Counted from the first letter of the stretch, positions 23,468 through 34,775 are shown. The stretch is 64,000 nt of DNA from Athripsodes cinereus (GCA_947579605.1 OX388306.1:5332001-5396000); one strand, 5' to 3'. A program made the numbers and translations. The notes: a model not told the origin generated them from the sequence alone.

Positions 23468-24402
23468 TGCAAATTCAAATTCAAATATTTTTATTAAAAT
23501 AAAATTTACAATTTAATAATATTACATACACACCTTATTACTAAAAAAACACATTTATTACATATTTGACCCTCAAAATTGAGCAGTGCTCGTGCTTTGA
23601 GGGTTTAAACATATTTTATATAATTTAGATAAAACAATAGCGCTCACCAAACAACAACAAAAACAAACACATATCTACAATACAAACAGCAACCAAATAC
23701 AGTTTCTTAACAAAACTCAACAACAGAGCAGTTGAACAGCTATTTAAAAATATCTTTCAGATTCAATTTAAAACTCTGAATTTTTTTTGTAGAATCATAC
23801 TTAGATTTTTTGTCCAGCTTATTGTACCACACAACACCCAAATGAGTATAGTGGTGTTGTCCAGCAGATGTTTTTCTGGGAGGTACCTTAACCCTCCAAT
23901 TCCCAACGTCACCTACAGGTGCTGCGATTTCAAAAAAATATAAAAAATATGTGGAATTTTATTATTTTTTTTATTTTGGTATTATATTTTTGTACAATGA
24001 TTTTACAATCCAGATGTGTATATTTTTTTACGACTGGCAACACTAAACTTACGTATTTTGTCATTTTTTGTCAGCTCTTGGCGGGAATATTGGTGTTATT
24101 GTTACGTTCCGAAATAAACATCAATAAAAAATGTCTAAATAGTAATTTTCGTAAAATATTTTTTCAAAAAACAGATTTATAAAGGATCAATTTAGTATTT
24201 ACACAAATTTTCAATCATGATTTCATCTAAATATTCGATTAATAGCTATTTAAAACTGCAATATCACCTCCAGGTGACATTGGGCATGATATATACATTA
24301 TTGAACAAATTTAAGAACCATTTATTTGCATTGTATTAATTCTTGTTTTTTATTAATTTTATTAGGTCTTGTGCCCAAAAATGGTTCTTTTGGTAAGCTG
24401 AA

Positions 24403-24650
24403 AATGTATTTTGAATACTTGAACAAAAAATTCTGAAATAACTTTGTTTCTGTTGCTTCAAGCCACATATCAATAGATGAATCAATGGTACCATATTATG
24501 GGCATTATGGGAGAAAGCAGCACATAAAGCAAAAACCTTTTAGATTTAGTTACAAGATATGGACAGCGGCTACTCGTTTCGAGTACCTCGTCAATTTCGA
24601 GCCTTATCCCTGTAAAATTTATATAATATCAAACACATCTGTGTGGAAAA
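24403..24650 (+). pseudogene. piggyBac transposase fragment (DDE_Tnp_1_7)
   Basis: The + frame with GAT at 24476-24478 reads ISIDESMVPYYG followed by GRKQHIKQKPFRFSYKIW and FEYLVNFEPY. This matches the piggyBac transposase region around the first catalytic aspartate (the D of IDES). Upstream, YFEYLNKKF precedes a stop codon, so the frame is broken. The second and third catalytic aspartates and the C-terminal cysteine-rich domain are not present. It cannot encode an active enzyme. Confidence 0.9.
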
Positions 24651-24686
24651 AATCGTTTTCTTCAATTAAAAATGTAATTTTGCGTA

Positions 24687-24878
24687 ATAAAAATATGTTT
24701 TTAAAATATTTATTTCTAGTAATAATGTACTGCACTACATAAATTTATGTGGTGTAGTACATAATTACTATAACTAAATATTATAAAAATATGTTTTTAA
24801 AATATTTATTTCTAGTAATAATGTACTGCACTACATAAATTTATGTGGTGTAGTACATAATTTCTATAACTAAATATT
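24687..24878. repeat. 96-bp tandem repeat (x2) with internal palindrome
   Basis: Units 24687-24782 and 24783-24878 are almost identical. Each contains an inverted repeat (TGTACTGCACTACATAAA / TTTATGTGGTGTAGTACA, at 24725-24762 and 24821-24858) whose two mismatches would be G-U pairs in RNA. It lies inside the piggyBac element. Confidence 0.95.
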
Positions 24879-25224
24879 TTAAAAATGTTTCGTGATTACT
24901 ACATTGTTTTTGCTAATGAAATCAAACAAAAATATGTTTGTTTATGTTTTTGTTTAATTTGGTATCTACAGTGCCCAATGTCACCCTCAGGTGCCACCTC
25001 CCCCATAAAAAACTACAAAAAATTATCATTTTTTGTCGATCGTCCATTACTTTGGACTCCATATAGACCCCGTATACAAAATTTCATAGGAATATTATGA
25101 TTAGGTAAGGCATGGGAATTGGAGGGTTAATTAGGCCTCCCAGTCTTGGACAGTGCAGCCTGTAGGACATTTTGTTTGCTATTTTGGATGATCAATAATC
25201 CTTGAATCCTGTAATATATGGGCG

Positions 25225-25330
25225 TATGAAGGATCAGTTCAGTATTATTATTATCTTTAAAATGTTACTCTGCATTGAGACTATAACAGCTTTTGGTCAC
25301 GGCGATCTCAGCAGGAAAAAAACTAAAGTT
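25225..25330 (+). repeat. Dispersed repeat, pair with 38355-38430
   Basis: TGAGACTATAACAGCTTTTG, GTCACGGCGATCTCAGCAGG match TGAGACCATACCAGCTTTTG, ACCGAGGCGATCTCAGCAGG at 38380-38425. A short conserved core in otherwise diverged flanks; family unknown. Confidence 0.6.
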
Positions 25331-25604
25331 AAATCCTAAAAAGCAACACTACAAATAAAATAATCACTAAAGAATAAACAAAACAACAAAGTTAAAGAAG
25401 AGTGTCGAAAATATCAATAAGTAAGCACATACTGTTGGCCATTGGTATTTGCAGCGAGATACGGAATTTAGTTTTTGGAATAAACCGTCATTATCCTCAA
25501 TTCTTAGGGACTTGACCTGCAACTGTTTCTTAATTTGTGTAGTTTTCCGGAACTAAAATAAACTTCGATTTTTAAAACTCTTTATTTGTTTTTGATTATG
25601 TACG

Positions 25605-25665
25605 TTATTTATTTATTTATTTATTTAAACATACACGGCAACAAGCCTTTTACATGTTAACAAAA
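25605..25665 (-). pseudogene. LINE 3' terminus with GGC-N4-GCC-type hairpin and (TAAA)n tail
   Basis: Minus strand: ACATGTAAAAGGCTTGTTGC, CGTGTATGTTTAAATAAATA. Same order as 37773 (+) and 46134 (-): TGTAAAAGGC, short loop, GCCGT, about 10 nt, TAAATAAATAAAT. Only the 3' end is recognisable. Confidence 0.6.
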
Positions 25666-26092
25666 TACATATGTAGTAGACACAACAATGACATAACAAT
25701 ATATTAAATAATTTATAATAAGTTATGATTAGGCATTATAACTTTTGACGGTTGTTTTGTTTCGGTGAGTAATTTAGTTCGTTGTGCGGATGTCAAGTTT
25801 TTCTATGTTTTCTTTCGATGAATGTCATGTGACGTTAGTAGGTCGTATCGCATGATGCCTCTGCAATAATGACACATATCTATTTTTATAATTAATCTAC
25901 TTGTTTTGTGTCATAATATATTCGCGTCATCATGAGATCGAAGTCACCCTTTGAAATAGCCATCACATAATTAATTTGTACAAGTAAAACACCGGCAGTC
26001 TCATACAAATATTTTCATAATAATTGTAGTATGTAGGTAAAAATATTTAAGAATGTAGGTATGTTTCCATAGTGGTGATAAATATTGTTCTC

Positions 26093-26290
26093 TCCGTGGA
26101 GAGGCTTTTCTCTCGAGAAATTTTTGAGTGTCCTATAAAAGTATAAAAGGTACGTGTACCTCCATAAAACTTCATGGTAAAATATAATGAATATGTACAA
26201 TTCAGAGATAAGGCATGCCACCCATCCTGTGTGTCTTATTTTTTGCATTCTGACTACTCCACTTGTGGGATATGTCGTGATGGTATAATA
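26093..26290 (+). repeat. Unclassified interspersed repeat 'R230', rearranged copy
   Basis: It retains TTTTTGAGTGTCCTATAAAA, GCATGCCACCCATCCTG, CCACTTGTGGGATATG and TCGTGATGGTATAATAG. The GGCTGGTTTGCTGG segment is replaced by GCATTCTGACTACT. It abuts the foldback element on the left. Confidence 0.7.
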
Positions 26291-26360
26291 GCAGTAATAT
26301 TTTTGGGATTGAGGGAATGAATTGTTTTGCTTACTGTATAATTATAAGTAAGTGATTATT

Positions 26361-26879
26361 AATAATTCAAGAGTTTTTGTGTTTACGCTGTGGAAATCCA
26401 TTTTTAATTTTAATAAATAAAATATAAAAAATATATTATTGAGCACTGTTTAATCTCCACTATGTTAGGTTAAATACCGAACGTTTTCGCCTATACTTGT
26501 AGGCATCTTCAGGGAAACTGAAATCTAAAAATTGTGAGGGCTGTTGTTCATGTGGTGAGAAGGGTGCAGGTAGTGGGAGGGGTAATGGTAGATATGGAGG
26601 CGGTATGGTTGGCAGGAGTAAATATACAGATCCCACCCTCATCTCCTTTGTTAGTATATCCTACTCCTGCCAACCATACCGCCTCCATATCTACCATTAC
26701 CCCTCCCACTACCTGCACCCTTCTCACCACATGAACAACAGCCCTCACAATTTTTAGATTTCAGTTTCCCTGAAGATGCCTACAAGTATAGGCGAAAACG
26801 TTCGGTATTTAACCTAACATAGTGGAGATTAAACAGTGCTCAATAATATATTTTTTATATTTTATTTATTAAAATTAAA
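26361..26879 (-). mobile_element. Penelope-like foldback element, 218-bp perfect palindrome
   Basis: Arms 26403-26620 and 26662-26879 are exact reverse complements over 218 bp with a 41-nt spacer. Both arms carry a hammerhead-like motif (CTGAAGA at 26770-26776, stem GCCTA/TAGGC, GAAA at 26794-26797 on +). The segment 26361-26402, outside the palindrome, aligns with the 3' terminal segment of 9692 and 60539. TGATTATT flanks the unit at 26353-26360 and 26880-26887, an 8-bp target duplication. In the minus sense the order is inverted copy, spacer, sense copy, 3' terminus. Penelope assignment is inferred. Small open frames within the arms mirror each other and are not separate genes. Confidence 0.85.
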
Positions 26880-27559
26880 TGATTATTGTTGTAAATTGTA
26901 TATTTATCAATAATAAATATATTTGAATTATAAAAAAAAAAAAAATTTTTTGAATGTGAACAAATCTAAAAAGGACATTTTCTAACTAAGGATGTAGAAA
27001 TATTATTCGTTCTGAGTTCTATAAATCGACATTTTCCAAAATAGTCCAATCCTAAGCAATTTGTTTGAAATATAACGAAGAAAATCATGGTTAGTATGGA
27101 AGTCAGTCAAAATCGAAATAGTTTAAGGTTCTACTGACATTTTGCTTCAAATGGTTGTCCAGCTTCGATTTCAAACCACTCGTACAATTAATACAGTAGG
27201 CAATTAAGCTAGTATGTGGTTGTATAATAATTAGCTATTACGCTGTAGATAGATAGATATTGATTTAAGTCACCTGATCTTCACATTTAATTATATCAAC
27301 ATGTGTCTTTGTACGTATGTATGTATATTTGTAGTGTACTACTCGTGCCTTCTATAATAACCAATGACACCTACTGTACTGTTTGCTACAGTAATATATA
27401 GATGTATTGTAGTCGGAACATAGCAATACGTTTAAATAACAATCTGTTTGTGGGAGCGAAACTACACTATGGTGAATTTTGGCCAAACTGAATTATGAAA
27501 TGGCAAGACCATATTTATAAACCAGGTACTCCTAGATGGACATGTGCTGAGCACATTGA

Positions 27560-27750
27560 ATAGAAGGGAATGCACGAGGAGTTGTATGACAGTGACGAAA
27601 GCGAAAAGTGTATGCATGGATTAAGTAAGTGGCGCTCGATCCTTTCTGCCGTGACAGTAACGAAAGCGAAAAGTGCATGCCTGGATATGAGTATGTGGCC
27701 CTCGATCCTTTCTGCCTACCTCGAAAGGGAAGCAGCTTGATGACGGTGAT
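27560..27750 (+). pseudogene. Non-LTR retrotransposon 3' end relic with small tandem duplication
   Basis: CGAAAGCGAAAAGTGTATGC ... CTCGATCCTTTCTGCC is repeated in tandem (about 27589-27652 and 27653-27713), followed by TACCTCGAAAGGGAAGC and TTGATGACGGTGATGAATTA. The wording resembles the 3' end of RTE-like elements such as 31300. Frames are broken. Confidence 0.4.
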
Positions 27751-30700
27751 GAATTATGAACATAGTATATTTATGGCATATTCTGAGATCGTATTTACTT
27801 AAAACTATATTGGGCCCAGTAGAAAATCATATTTTTTCAGTAGTAATGATAATATTCATCTACCTTAAAAATGCCGTATATTTTCTGATATGCATAAATA
27901 AAAAAAATATTTAAAGTTTTTGTTAAAGCAAAACAATGTCATTTTAATGTGAGATATAATATGGTCAGTAGTATCCAATGAAACCCACCCATCTCCAGGA
28001 CTTACAGCGGCCATACTGAAAAATAGCGTTTCACGACATAGTTTAGTTTCTTTCTGGCATATGGAATAAGCTATTAACACCTGCTCGTCTATTAGGGTAA
28101 ATTTTCATATCATCAGCACGAATATTTTAGCTATCAATCGAAAGGAAATATTAGAGATTCGATCAGATAATTCTATCGAAAAAAATGCAATCATATTTAT
28201 CTTTCGTGTCTATTTGTCACTGGATAAAGGTATTTTCATTGGAATGCTACTTACTTTTACATTTGTGTTTTTCACCTGGACCTTGTTATACATACTATAT
28301 TTTATACAGTTGATGGTAACGATATTTTCTTAGAACACAATAAATTTAATTCTACATATATACAATACAGAAACACTTATCGTTAACATTCATATCTCGA
28401 TATTGTTATGATTGCTTTAACTTAATTAACGATTTTGTTCTTAGCGTTTTTTTTATAAACCGTTATAGCAATGATGTTCAGAAATAAGAAGTACTAAGAT
28501 AATTAGTTGAATCCTGGGATAATACATAATTAATTGTCTTTCTGCCTTATTCCCAAGAGAATAATATGTATAGTTGGATCATTTATACTTGTATATATAA
28601 TTCAAATTATTCTTACGACGTTTCAAGGCTTTAACACTAATACAACTTGAGGAAACTTGAAGACAAACACGAAAAAAGTAGAATTACTTGAATAAATCCA
28701 AATTCTTATACGGATTTCAGTTATAGCAAGTAAGTTGTATTGATCGTAGAACAAACAGGTCGGTTACGTGTACGTTTAACTTACCACAGGTTAAGGTTGT
28801 ACTTGGACTGTATTGTTTGTATAATACATATTATGACGGTCCACGTACTGTGTTTACTGCTATAGCCTACCTTCTATTGTACCGAACCTAATGCCTCCAT
28901 TAGGCTTCGATAATCAAGGGCCAAAGTAGTACCTTGTTACTTAATTGTACTTATGTAAACAGAATATAATATTATGCTACATGAACTATTTATGTGTGAT
29001 CGTTGTCACTTGTAGGGCGCTCGTATTTGTAAGTAAAGTAAATTTATATCGGCAACGCTGGGATAAAATACGCCTTGTTCGTTCAGAGCGATTTTGTTCC
29101 AATTGAATTCATTATTCTACAAATTTTGGTTCGTTGGCATTGAGCAATAAGTCCGATCGTTTTTGGCAAAACAAATTTATTATTTAAAGAATTACTTTCT
29201 TTGATGTCTTTGACATGGTAACTGTGCACTTTGATAGAGCATCTTCCAAAGTGTGAGGGACCTTGTTAATTAAAACGCTGTGCTATTTCTTTTGTTGATA
29301 ATAATTAGCACGTTGTAAATAAATACACAACAATGTTTTATGTAACAGATTCACTCAAATAATCTGACAATTTGTTGGATATGTGATGATATAAATGTGT
29401 TGGGATAAATTTCCAAGTATTAATGTTGAACATTTATACTATATCTAAATGATGTGGAAATTAATATGTATCGCCCATGATCAGCACGATCTGGGTTAAT
29501 ACTTCACTTAAGCCGATAAAGAACAGTATACCGAGTAACAGTAATATCTTTTAAATTTTTCGTTTGCGATATTTATAGGTGCGTTGTTTTAAAACATGTT
29601 CATGTTTTGTAAATTTAATTCATGAAACTACCATAGATGGCTTAGAAAAGACAACTTTACAAGGAACTTTGTCCCGTAACCCATCGCTATCGCGAGGTGT
29701 GCTTTGTCCAATTTGAAAGCCTTAAATTTTAGTTTCATTTGTTGAATTTACATTGTTATATAATTTCATACAATGGCAAATTGTAAAAATAAAATCGACG
29801 AACACGTCAGTGTTTTATTTTTATGAATTTCTATCTCTTGACGTTGTTATCGAATTGTTTGCATGTTCAATCAATATCGTACGAACAATGAATTTATTTC
29901 AAAATAATACATCACACGCATATTATGTACGCGTGCCTTTGAGAGTATTCTCTTATTATTCAATATCTTTTGCGAGTTTTCTTTTTAAGGAATTATTAAG
30001 AAAATTTTACGGAATTTCGAATACTTCCTTAGAGCCGTGTCGCGAGATTATCAAAGGTAAAGTTAGAAAAGTGTCTTCCTATGTGTTTGTACTTTTTATC
30101 CCGTCTCATCCCGCGGGCGCTTTTATCAAAATAAAACTCCATATTTTAAAATAAATAAAGCAATAATGTGGTTCATCTGAGGTTTATTGTCCCGTGTATA
30201 GGGTGCATATTTTTGGTTTATTTTGTTGCTCGTTAAATGGAGATTTTTTAAAATTTTGGGTAACATTTATATAAACTTTATCGAAAAGTTTCAGATATTT
30301 AAAATAGCTTATTAAATGAAACGGTTTTTTGTTTTTTCGAAAAAAAAAAATGCAATTTAGGACAAGATCTGATTCTTTTTTTTATTTAATTCAAATGACA
30401 CTGATGCGTAGTCAAATGTTTCCACACATAGTTTTTTCTCTTTTTTTTCAATAAATTCCAGGCTTTATTACTTTGCAGAAAAATATGTATGAATGGGAAT
30501 AATGAAATATATTCACATCAGATACTATTTCAAATAATGAGCATACTGTATTTTTCAGTAGCTACCCGCTTAACGCGCTTGCTGTTTTCCAAAAGGACTC
30601 TGTGTCGAAAATACTAAAGCAAAAATACAACTTTAATTTTATTATCCTGTATTAAATATTGTATTTTTGCGCGTGGGCGCGATGTTATAAGGTGAAACTG

Positions 30701-30999
30701 AATAATAATATTATTCTTATTTGAATGTGAAAATATGCTGCGGTTTTTTTTTATACGTTTTACTTTATTAACGATCCTACGTACTAAGGATGAAAGGGTT
30801 ATCCGATAGCTAGCTAACCGGTTTTCTCTAGACCGGATACGGGATGGTCACTAAAGTTGGCAGAATCCATTTAATAAACGCAGATTGATTTATTTACCGA
30901 TAAAGGAGAATACAGGATATCAAATTAAATCTTGTATTCGGTTGATGTGGATTGAAGCAATATGAAAAAATAGGAGTAATTATAATTATATAATAACTT
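27751..30999. other. AT-rich DNA; one unsupported 133-codon frame
   Basis: The longest open frame here that is not a transposon, 29753-30154 (+, 133 codons), has no recognised domain, no signal peptide and unremarkable codons. I do not call it a gene. No shared repeats were noticed in the rest. Confidence 0.4.
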
Positions 31000-31370
31000 T
31001 GAACGGACATCCAAGACTTTAGGATATTAGGAGAATGAGCGGATGTGAGAGGATTGTTGTGGACAGAATGCGTGTAAACAAGTTAAGATGATTTGGACAT
31101 GTTGAGCGAATGCAAGATGAAAGGATGACGAAGAGGATGTATTTATCTGAAAGAAGGGGTGTGAGGAAACGCGGACGTCCAAGAACCACGTGGCTTGACC
31201 ACGTGGATTAAATTCTCAAGGATAGCCGTGTGTTGAGTAAGAAATCGGCGAGCACGTGTGAGAAACTGGATAAATGTGAAGAAAGCGAAAGAACTATGTA
31301 AGGATAGATCAACATGGCGTTACGTTTTCTCTGCCTACTTCACCTGGGACACGGCGTGAGGGTATAGATT
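31000..31370 (+). pseudogene. Non-LTR retrotransposon C-terminal relic
   Basis: The + strand reads ERIVVDRM, then FGHVERMQDERMTKRMYLSE, RRGVRKRGRPRTTWLDHVD, a stop, then ILKDSRVLS. This is the conserved tail after the RT domain in insect non-LTR elements (FGHVERM, RGRPR, W.D.V). In-frame stops interrupt it. The 3' UTR (CTGCCTACTTCACCTGGGAC, ACGGCGTGAGGGTATAGA) matches 20650 and the reverse of 57420. No RT motifs are present. Confidence 0.85.
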
Positions 31371-32354
31371 ACATATAACGTTTTCTTTCACTCGAAAATC
31401 ACAAAATACTTTCTTTTACTCCTTATAGCATATTAATGAAACAATCGCCCTTCAACGGCCCGTCCAGGAGCAGGTGACAGAAACAAGTTTTCACCTCTTC
31501 GTTTCTATCGCTCGAAAGATATCGTGGATAAACCTTGTGGATGAAAGATCAACGAAATTCAAAATGACGAGAATACACGTCATGGAAGTAACTGGCTATC
31601 CGAATTTAGAATCTCGACAGAATATTGGTTATTCGGTATCTGGCCCAGCCACTCTCAGTTGCATCACTAGCACTTTGGTACTTACCGCCTGTAATAATGT
31701 CTCATTTTCCTATTGTTACAGTTGACATTTTGGATTATTTTTTTGTAATTCTTATTTATTTATCTTTTATTCATTCTGACTTTAATACCAGCATTAGAGA
31801 GTATATTGTTACTTTGGTAATTTATTGAAGCTTTCAAAAACCCCCTTTCTTGAAATATATTTGAAAAGTTTTTGGAAATGGCGAAGTTGAAGGTCATTTA
31901 ATTTGAGCAAATCTAAATTGAAGACAATGTATTATCTACATGGTTTGCAAAACACACTGAACTTTGAGAATAAATCAACTTATATTATGTATGTTTTGTG
32001 AGACAACGAAAACTTGATATTTACTTTGGTTTTGAAAGAATGCTACAAATAGCTTAAAGAGTTATAATGTTAATCATTCAATTAAAGAGTTATAACATTT
32101 GAAATGATTAACATCTACACTTCTAGTAAGTAAAATCCAGTCTCCGATATCCAATTGTCTCAAAAATTCATAACATAATTTATAATGTTGTTAAATCCAA
32201 TAAATTGTACAGTGGTACTTCTGAAATATGTAAAAAGTACACTTTATTTTGTGTGATTAGATCAATAATGCCATTATTTGTCTTTATTTTTCAAGACAAA
32301 TTAATAAAGACAGTGGAATTGAATGTCTTATTTGTATTTTTCTCAGCTTTAAGA
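31371..32354. other. AT-rich DNA, nothing recognised
   Basis: Open frames at 31474-31828 show no domain. No shared repeats noticed. Confidence 0.45.
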
Positions 32355-32600
32355 CGATGCTTCTTCTTCTTCCTCGTGTGATAGATCATCGATCTGTTGT
32401 TTCGGAAGTGGTTCCCTCTTGTGACCCTGAGAACCAGCTATCTTTCCATCTCTTTGATGGTCTTCCTCGCAAACGTGAGCCAGCCGGTGTCTTCTTTGCA
32501 GCAATGTGGGCGATCCTGTTTTCAGCCATCCTGTCTATATGGTCTCTCCAGAATCGTCTCCTCTTCCTACTCCATCTCACTATGTCCTCCGTGTCGCATA
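32355..32600 (-). pseudogene. Non-LTR retrotransposon C-terminal relic
   Basis: The minus frame 32580-32386 reads FWRDHIDRMAENRIAHIA, then KKTPAGSRLRGRPSKRWKDS. This matches the 'DHI.RM...RI......GRP.KRW.D' tail of insect non-LTR retrotransposon proteins. RT is absent. It appears to be a different lineage from 9888 and 31000. A plus-strand frame over the same bases is a shadow. Confidence 0.85.
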
Positions 32601-33306
32601 TTTTTCAATAACATAAAATTGTAATTTATCTATTAAGTAATAGTCAGGTTAGGTTCGTAATAATTTATTCAAATGCTTAGATGGGCAGTTGTTCTTGTAA
32701 AGAATATTATACTGTTAGCTCACTGTAGGGACTTGCTATTATTAAAATTTTACCAAAGATGTTACGAAGCTTGTGGTGTGTTTCACACTGCCATAGAATA
32801 ATAACAATATTTCCTTGTTGTCTTCTTACCTTCCGGACCGTAAAGATGATCTGTATTTATGTATTATTTCCGTGAGGTGAATATTATACTCTGTATTACT
32901 TATTCGTACTGCCAAGGCGGGAATAAGCCTAACAGTTGTAGTGAGTTTTCCGTACAAGCCGAAAATCTTGGCTTTACTTAAGGTTTTCAAGCTTGGAAAT
33001 AATTAAAGAATGGTAAAATTACGTGAAGTTAACAATCATTTTTGATACCGCGCGCAATCTTTCACCATGTTTGAATTCAAGCAATATCGTCCGGAGCTTA
33101 TTATTCTTATTTAAGATAGCCGACGATGATGTTGAAGGTGTTACAGGATAGGGTCTGTTTAAGGTGACAGCACTGCGTGTCATGGGAATTAGCGGTATAC
33201 TCCTGTAATGTAGCGTTTCTTGAAGTAAATTCAGTAGTCCAAGAAAGAAAACAATAGTTTCTAACGTAAAATAGTTTAAGAAATATAGGTATCATTTCGG
33301 TTTTTG

Positions 33307-33329
33307 TCTAGTCACGCTGGCTAGACGAA
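33307..33329. repeat. Small hairpin
   Basis: GTCTAG, loop TCACGCTGG, CTAGAC. Short perfect stem in otherwise AT-rich DNA; function unknown. Confidence 0.4.
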
Positions 33330-33368
33330 ACACTGGCACACCACATTTTAAATTATTAATTACATAAA

Positions 33369-33560
33369 TTATTAATCATTAACAAAAACAGTTTATTGTT
33401 ATCAATAAAAACAGTTTTTAATCGTTAACAAAAACAGTTATCAACCATTAACAAAAACGGTTATTAATCATTAACAAAAACAGTTATTTAATATCAATAA
33501 TAACTATTAGTCATTGACTAAAACAGTTATCAATCGTCAACAAAAACTGTTATTCATTAT
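33369..33560 (+). repeat. Minisatellite, about 23-bp unit, ~8 copies
   Basis: The approximate unit TTAATCATTAACAAAAACAG plus TTA is repeated about eight times with substitutions and small length changes. AACAGTTA recurs at nearly every boundary. The two flanking units are most diverged. Confidence 0.85.
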
Positions 33561-34589
33561 CTGCAGCACAGATGTGGACACGCAATTACGTGTTGCAAAT
33601 TATGTTAATATGTATATAGTTTTAAGATACAGTCTTAATCTACGTACCTATTTAACTTCTTCTTTTTTTTTAACACAAACCTAAATTTACAAATATATTT
33701 ACTTTCAGAAAGTTTTTGTTAAGTTTAACTATACATTAATATAATAAAAATGAGCATGTGTATTGTATGTCATTTTTACATTAATTATTTGTTACTTAGT
33801 AGACTCACTTTAATAGTTATTTACATCGATCGATTTCATATTGCTATACTTTCAATCGTTCTAACTATTATTAATTTGCCTTTTACTTAAATGAATTTTT
33901 CGCATCGTGTAATGAATAGTAATTATTAGAGACGGAATTGAAGCGGGAGCGTTATCATTAATAATAAATTCTCTATGAAATATTTATTATTATTATTATG
34001 TCTCGGCGCTGAAGAGCGAAGGTTGAGGGGGGGGGGTGTTTGATGGAAATATTATTTCTTGGAAGTCCATTAAATCGTACATGTTGTGCAAAGTGCATTT
34101 AATGTAGTAGGTGTGTGTATGTTGGTGACGTGCCGAATGTCAATTTCTACCCCCCGTCGCCAAATTTTTCATATCGTTTACCTAGCGATTTGGAATATTT
34201 CACGATCTCATCGTTTTTATATTTAATACAGAGAAACACCTTACTTTCAATGTGTTGAAATAACTTCTTTTCCCAGATATTTTAGGAGTCCTTATTTTAG
34301 GAGTCGAAGGACTCCTATTTATCCGTTTGAGCCAATGACAAATGTCAATTTTTAAACTCTCTTAAATCAATCAGTATCACTAAGCCTATTATTAGCATCT
34401 CTGACCCTTCCACGTCAGTGGGCGATTGGCCCGGCTGACGTAGCAGATCCCACCTTGAGACCCACTCATCCACGAATACCTACCTTAAAGTATGCAGCAC
34501 TGGTGGCATTTAAAAACACTTCCCCAAACGAAACGGTTCAAGGAGTGTCGACAGTCATACCCAGAATCATTTCCTCTCTGACATACTAC
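33561..34589. other. AT-rich DNA with G-run
   Basis: A run of about ten G lies near 34027-34037. A short snap-back (TAGGAGTCGAAGGACTCCTA) occurs at about 34295-34316. No gene recognised. Confidence 0.5.
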
Positions 34590-34775
34590 TATTACTAAAA
34601 AGCAGGTGATCGTATAACATCAGATATAAGACAAACAAAATCTAGAATTCAGCAACGAGCTATGCCACCAATCCTGAATGTCTTATTTATTTTTATTGGC
34701 AAAGAAAGGACAATCTGCGTGTTGGTCACCTGTGAGAAATACCGCGATGGTATGGTATTGTAATAGTAGATATCT
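34590..34775 (+). repeat. Unclassified interspersed repeat 'R230', 3' part
   Basis: GCTATGCCACCAATCCTGAA, TGTCTTATTTATTTTTATTGG, AAAGGACAATCTGCGTG and ATACCGCGATGGTATGG follow the family order. The central palindrome CCACTTGTGGG is degraded to CACCTGTGAG. Confidence 0.6.

Larger units (their letters stand above)
23888..25130 (+). mobile_element. piggyBac element, internally decayed, with TTAA duplications
   Basis: TTAA at 23888-23891 and 25127-25130 flanks perfect 14-bp terminal inverted repeats (CCCTCCAATTCCCA at 23892-23905, reverse complement at 25113-25126). The element is 1,235 bp, far shorter than autonomous piggyBacs. It retains a transposase fragment (about 24403-24650) and an internal palindromic tandem repeat (24687-24878). 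CACCTACAGGTG, CACCTCCAGGTG and CACCCTCAGGTG occur at 23910, 24265 and 24982. It is non-autonomous. Confidence 0.95.
23468..25215 (-). pseudogene. LINE 3' end interrupted by a piggyBac element
   Basis: Minus strand, after skipping 23888-25126: a coding tail runs from about 25215 (SKQNVLQAALSKTGR) across the insertion into VPPRKTSAGQHHYTHLGVV and WYNKLDKKSKYDSTKKIQSF, then a stop near 23747. The 3' UTR with the CCCTCAAA..TTTGAGGG hairpin follows and ends TTTGAATTTGAATT at 23468. Coding-like sequence resumes across the TTAA target, with perhaps one base of frame change. RT is missing. Confidence 0.8.

Noticed and set aside
26534..26748. Mirror-image 66-codon frames on opposite strands
   Set aside because: They are produced by the perfect palindrome, and their sequence reads identically on both strands. 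Not separate genes.
29753..30154. 133-codon open frame (+)
   Set aside because: No domain, splice context or codon signal; the length is possible by chance in 64 kb.
33369..33560. Possible CRISPR-like array
   Set aside because: Units are adjacent with no unique spacers and drift in sequence; the window is eukaryotic.
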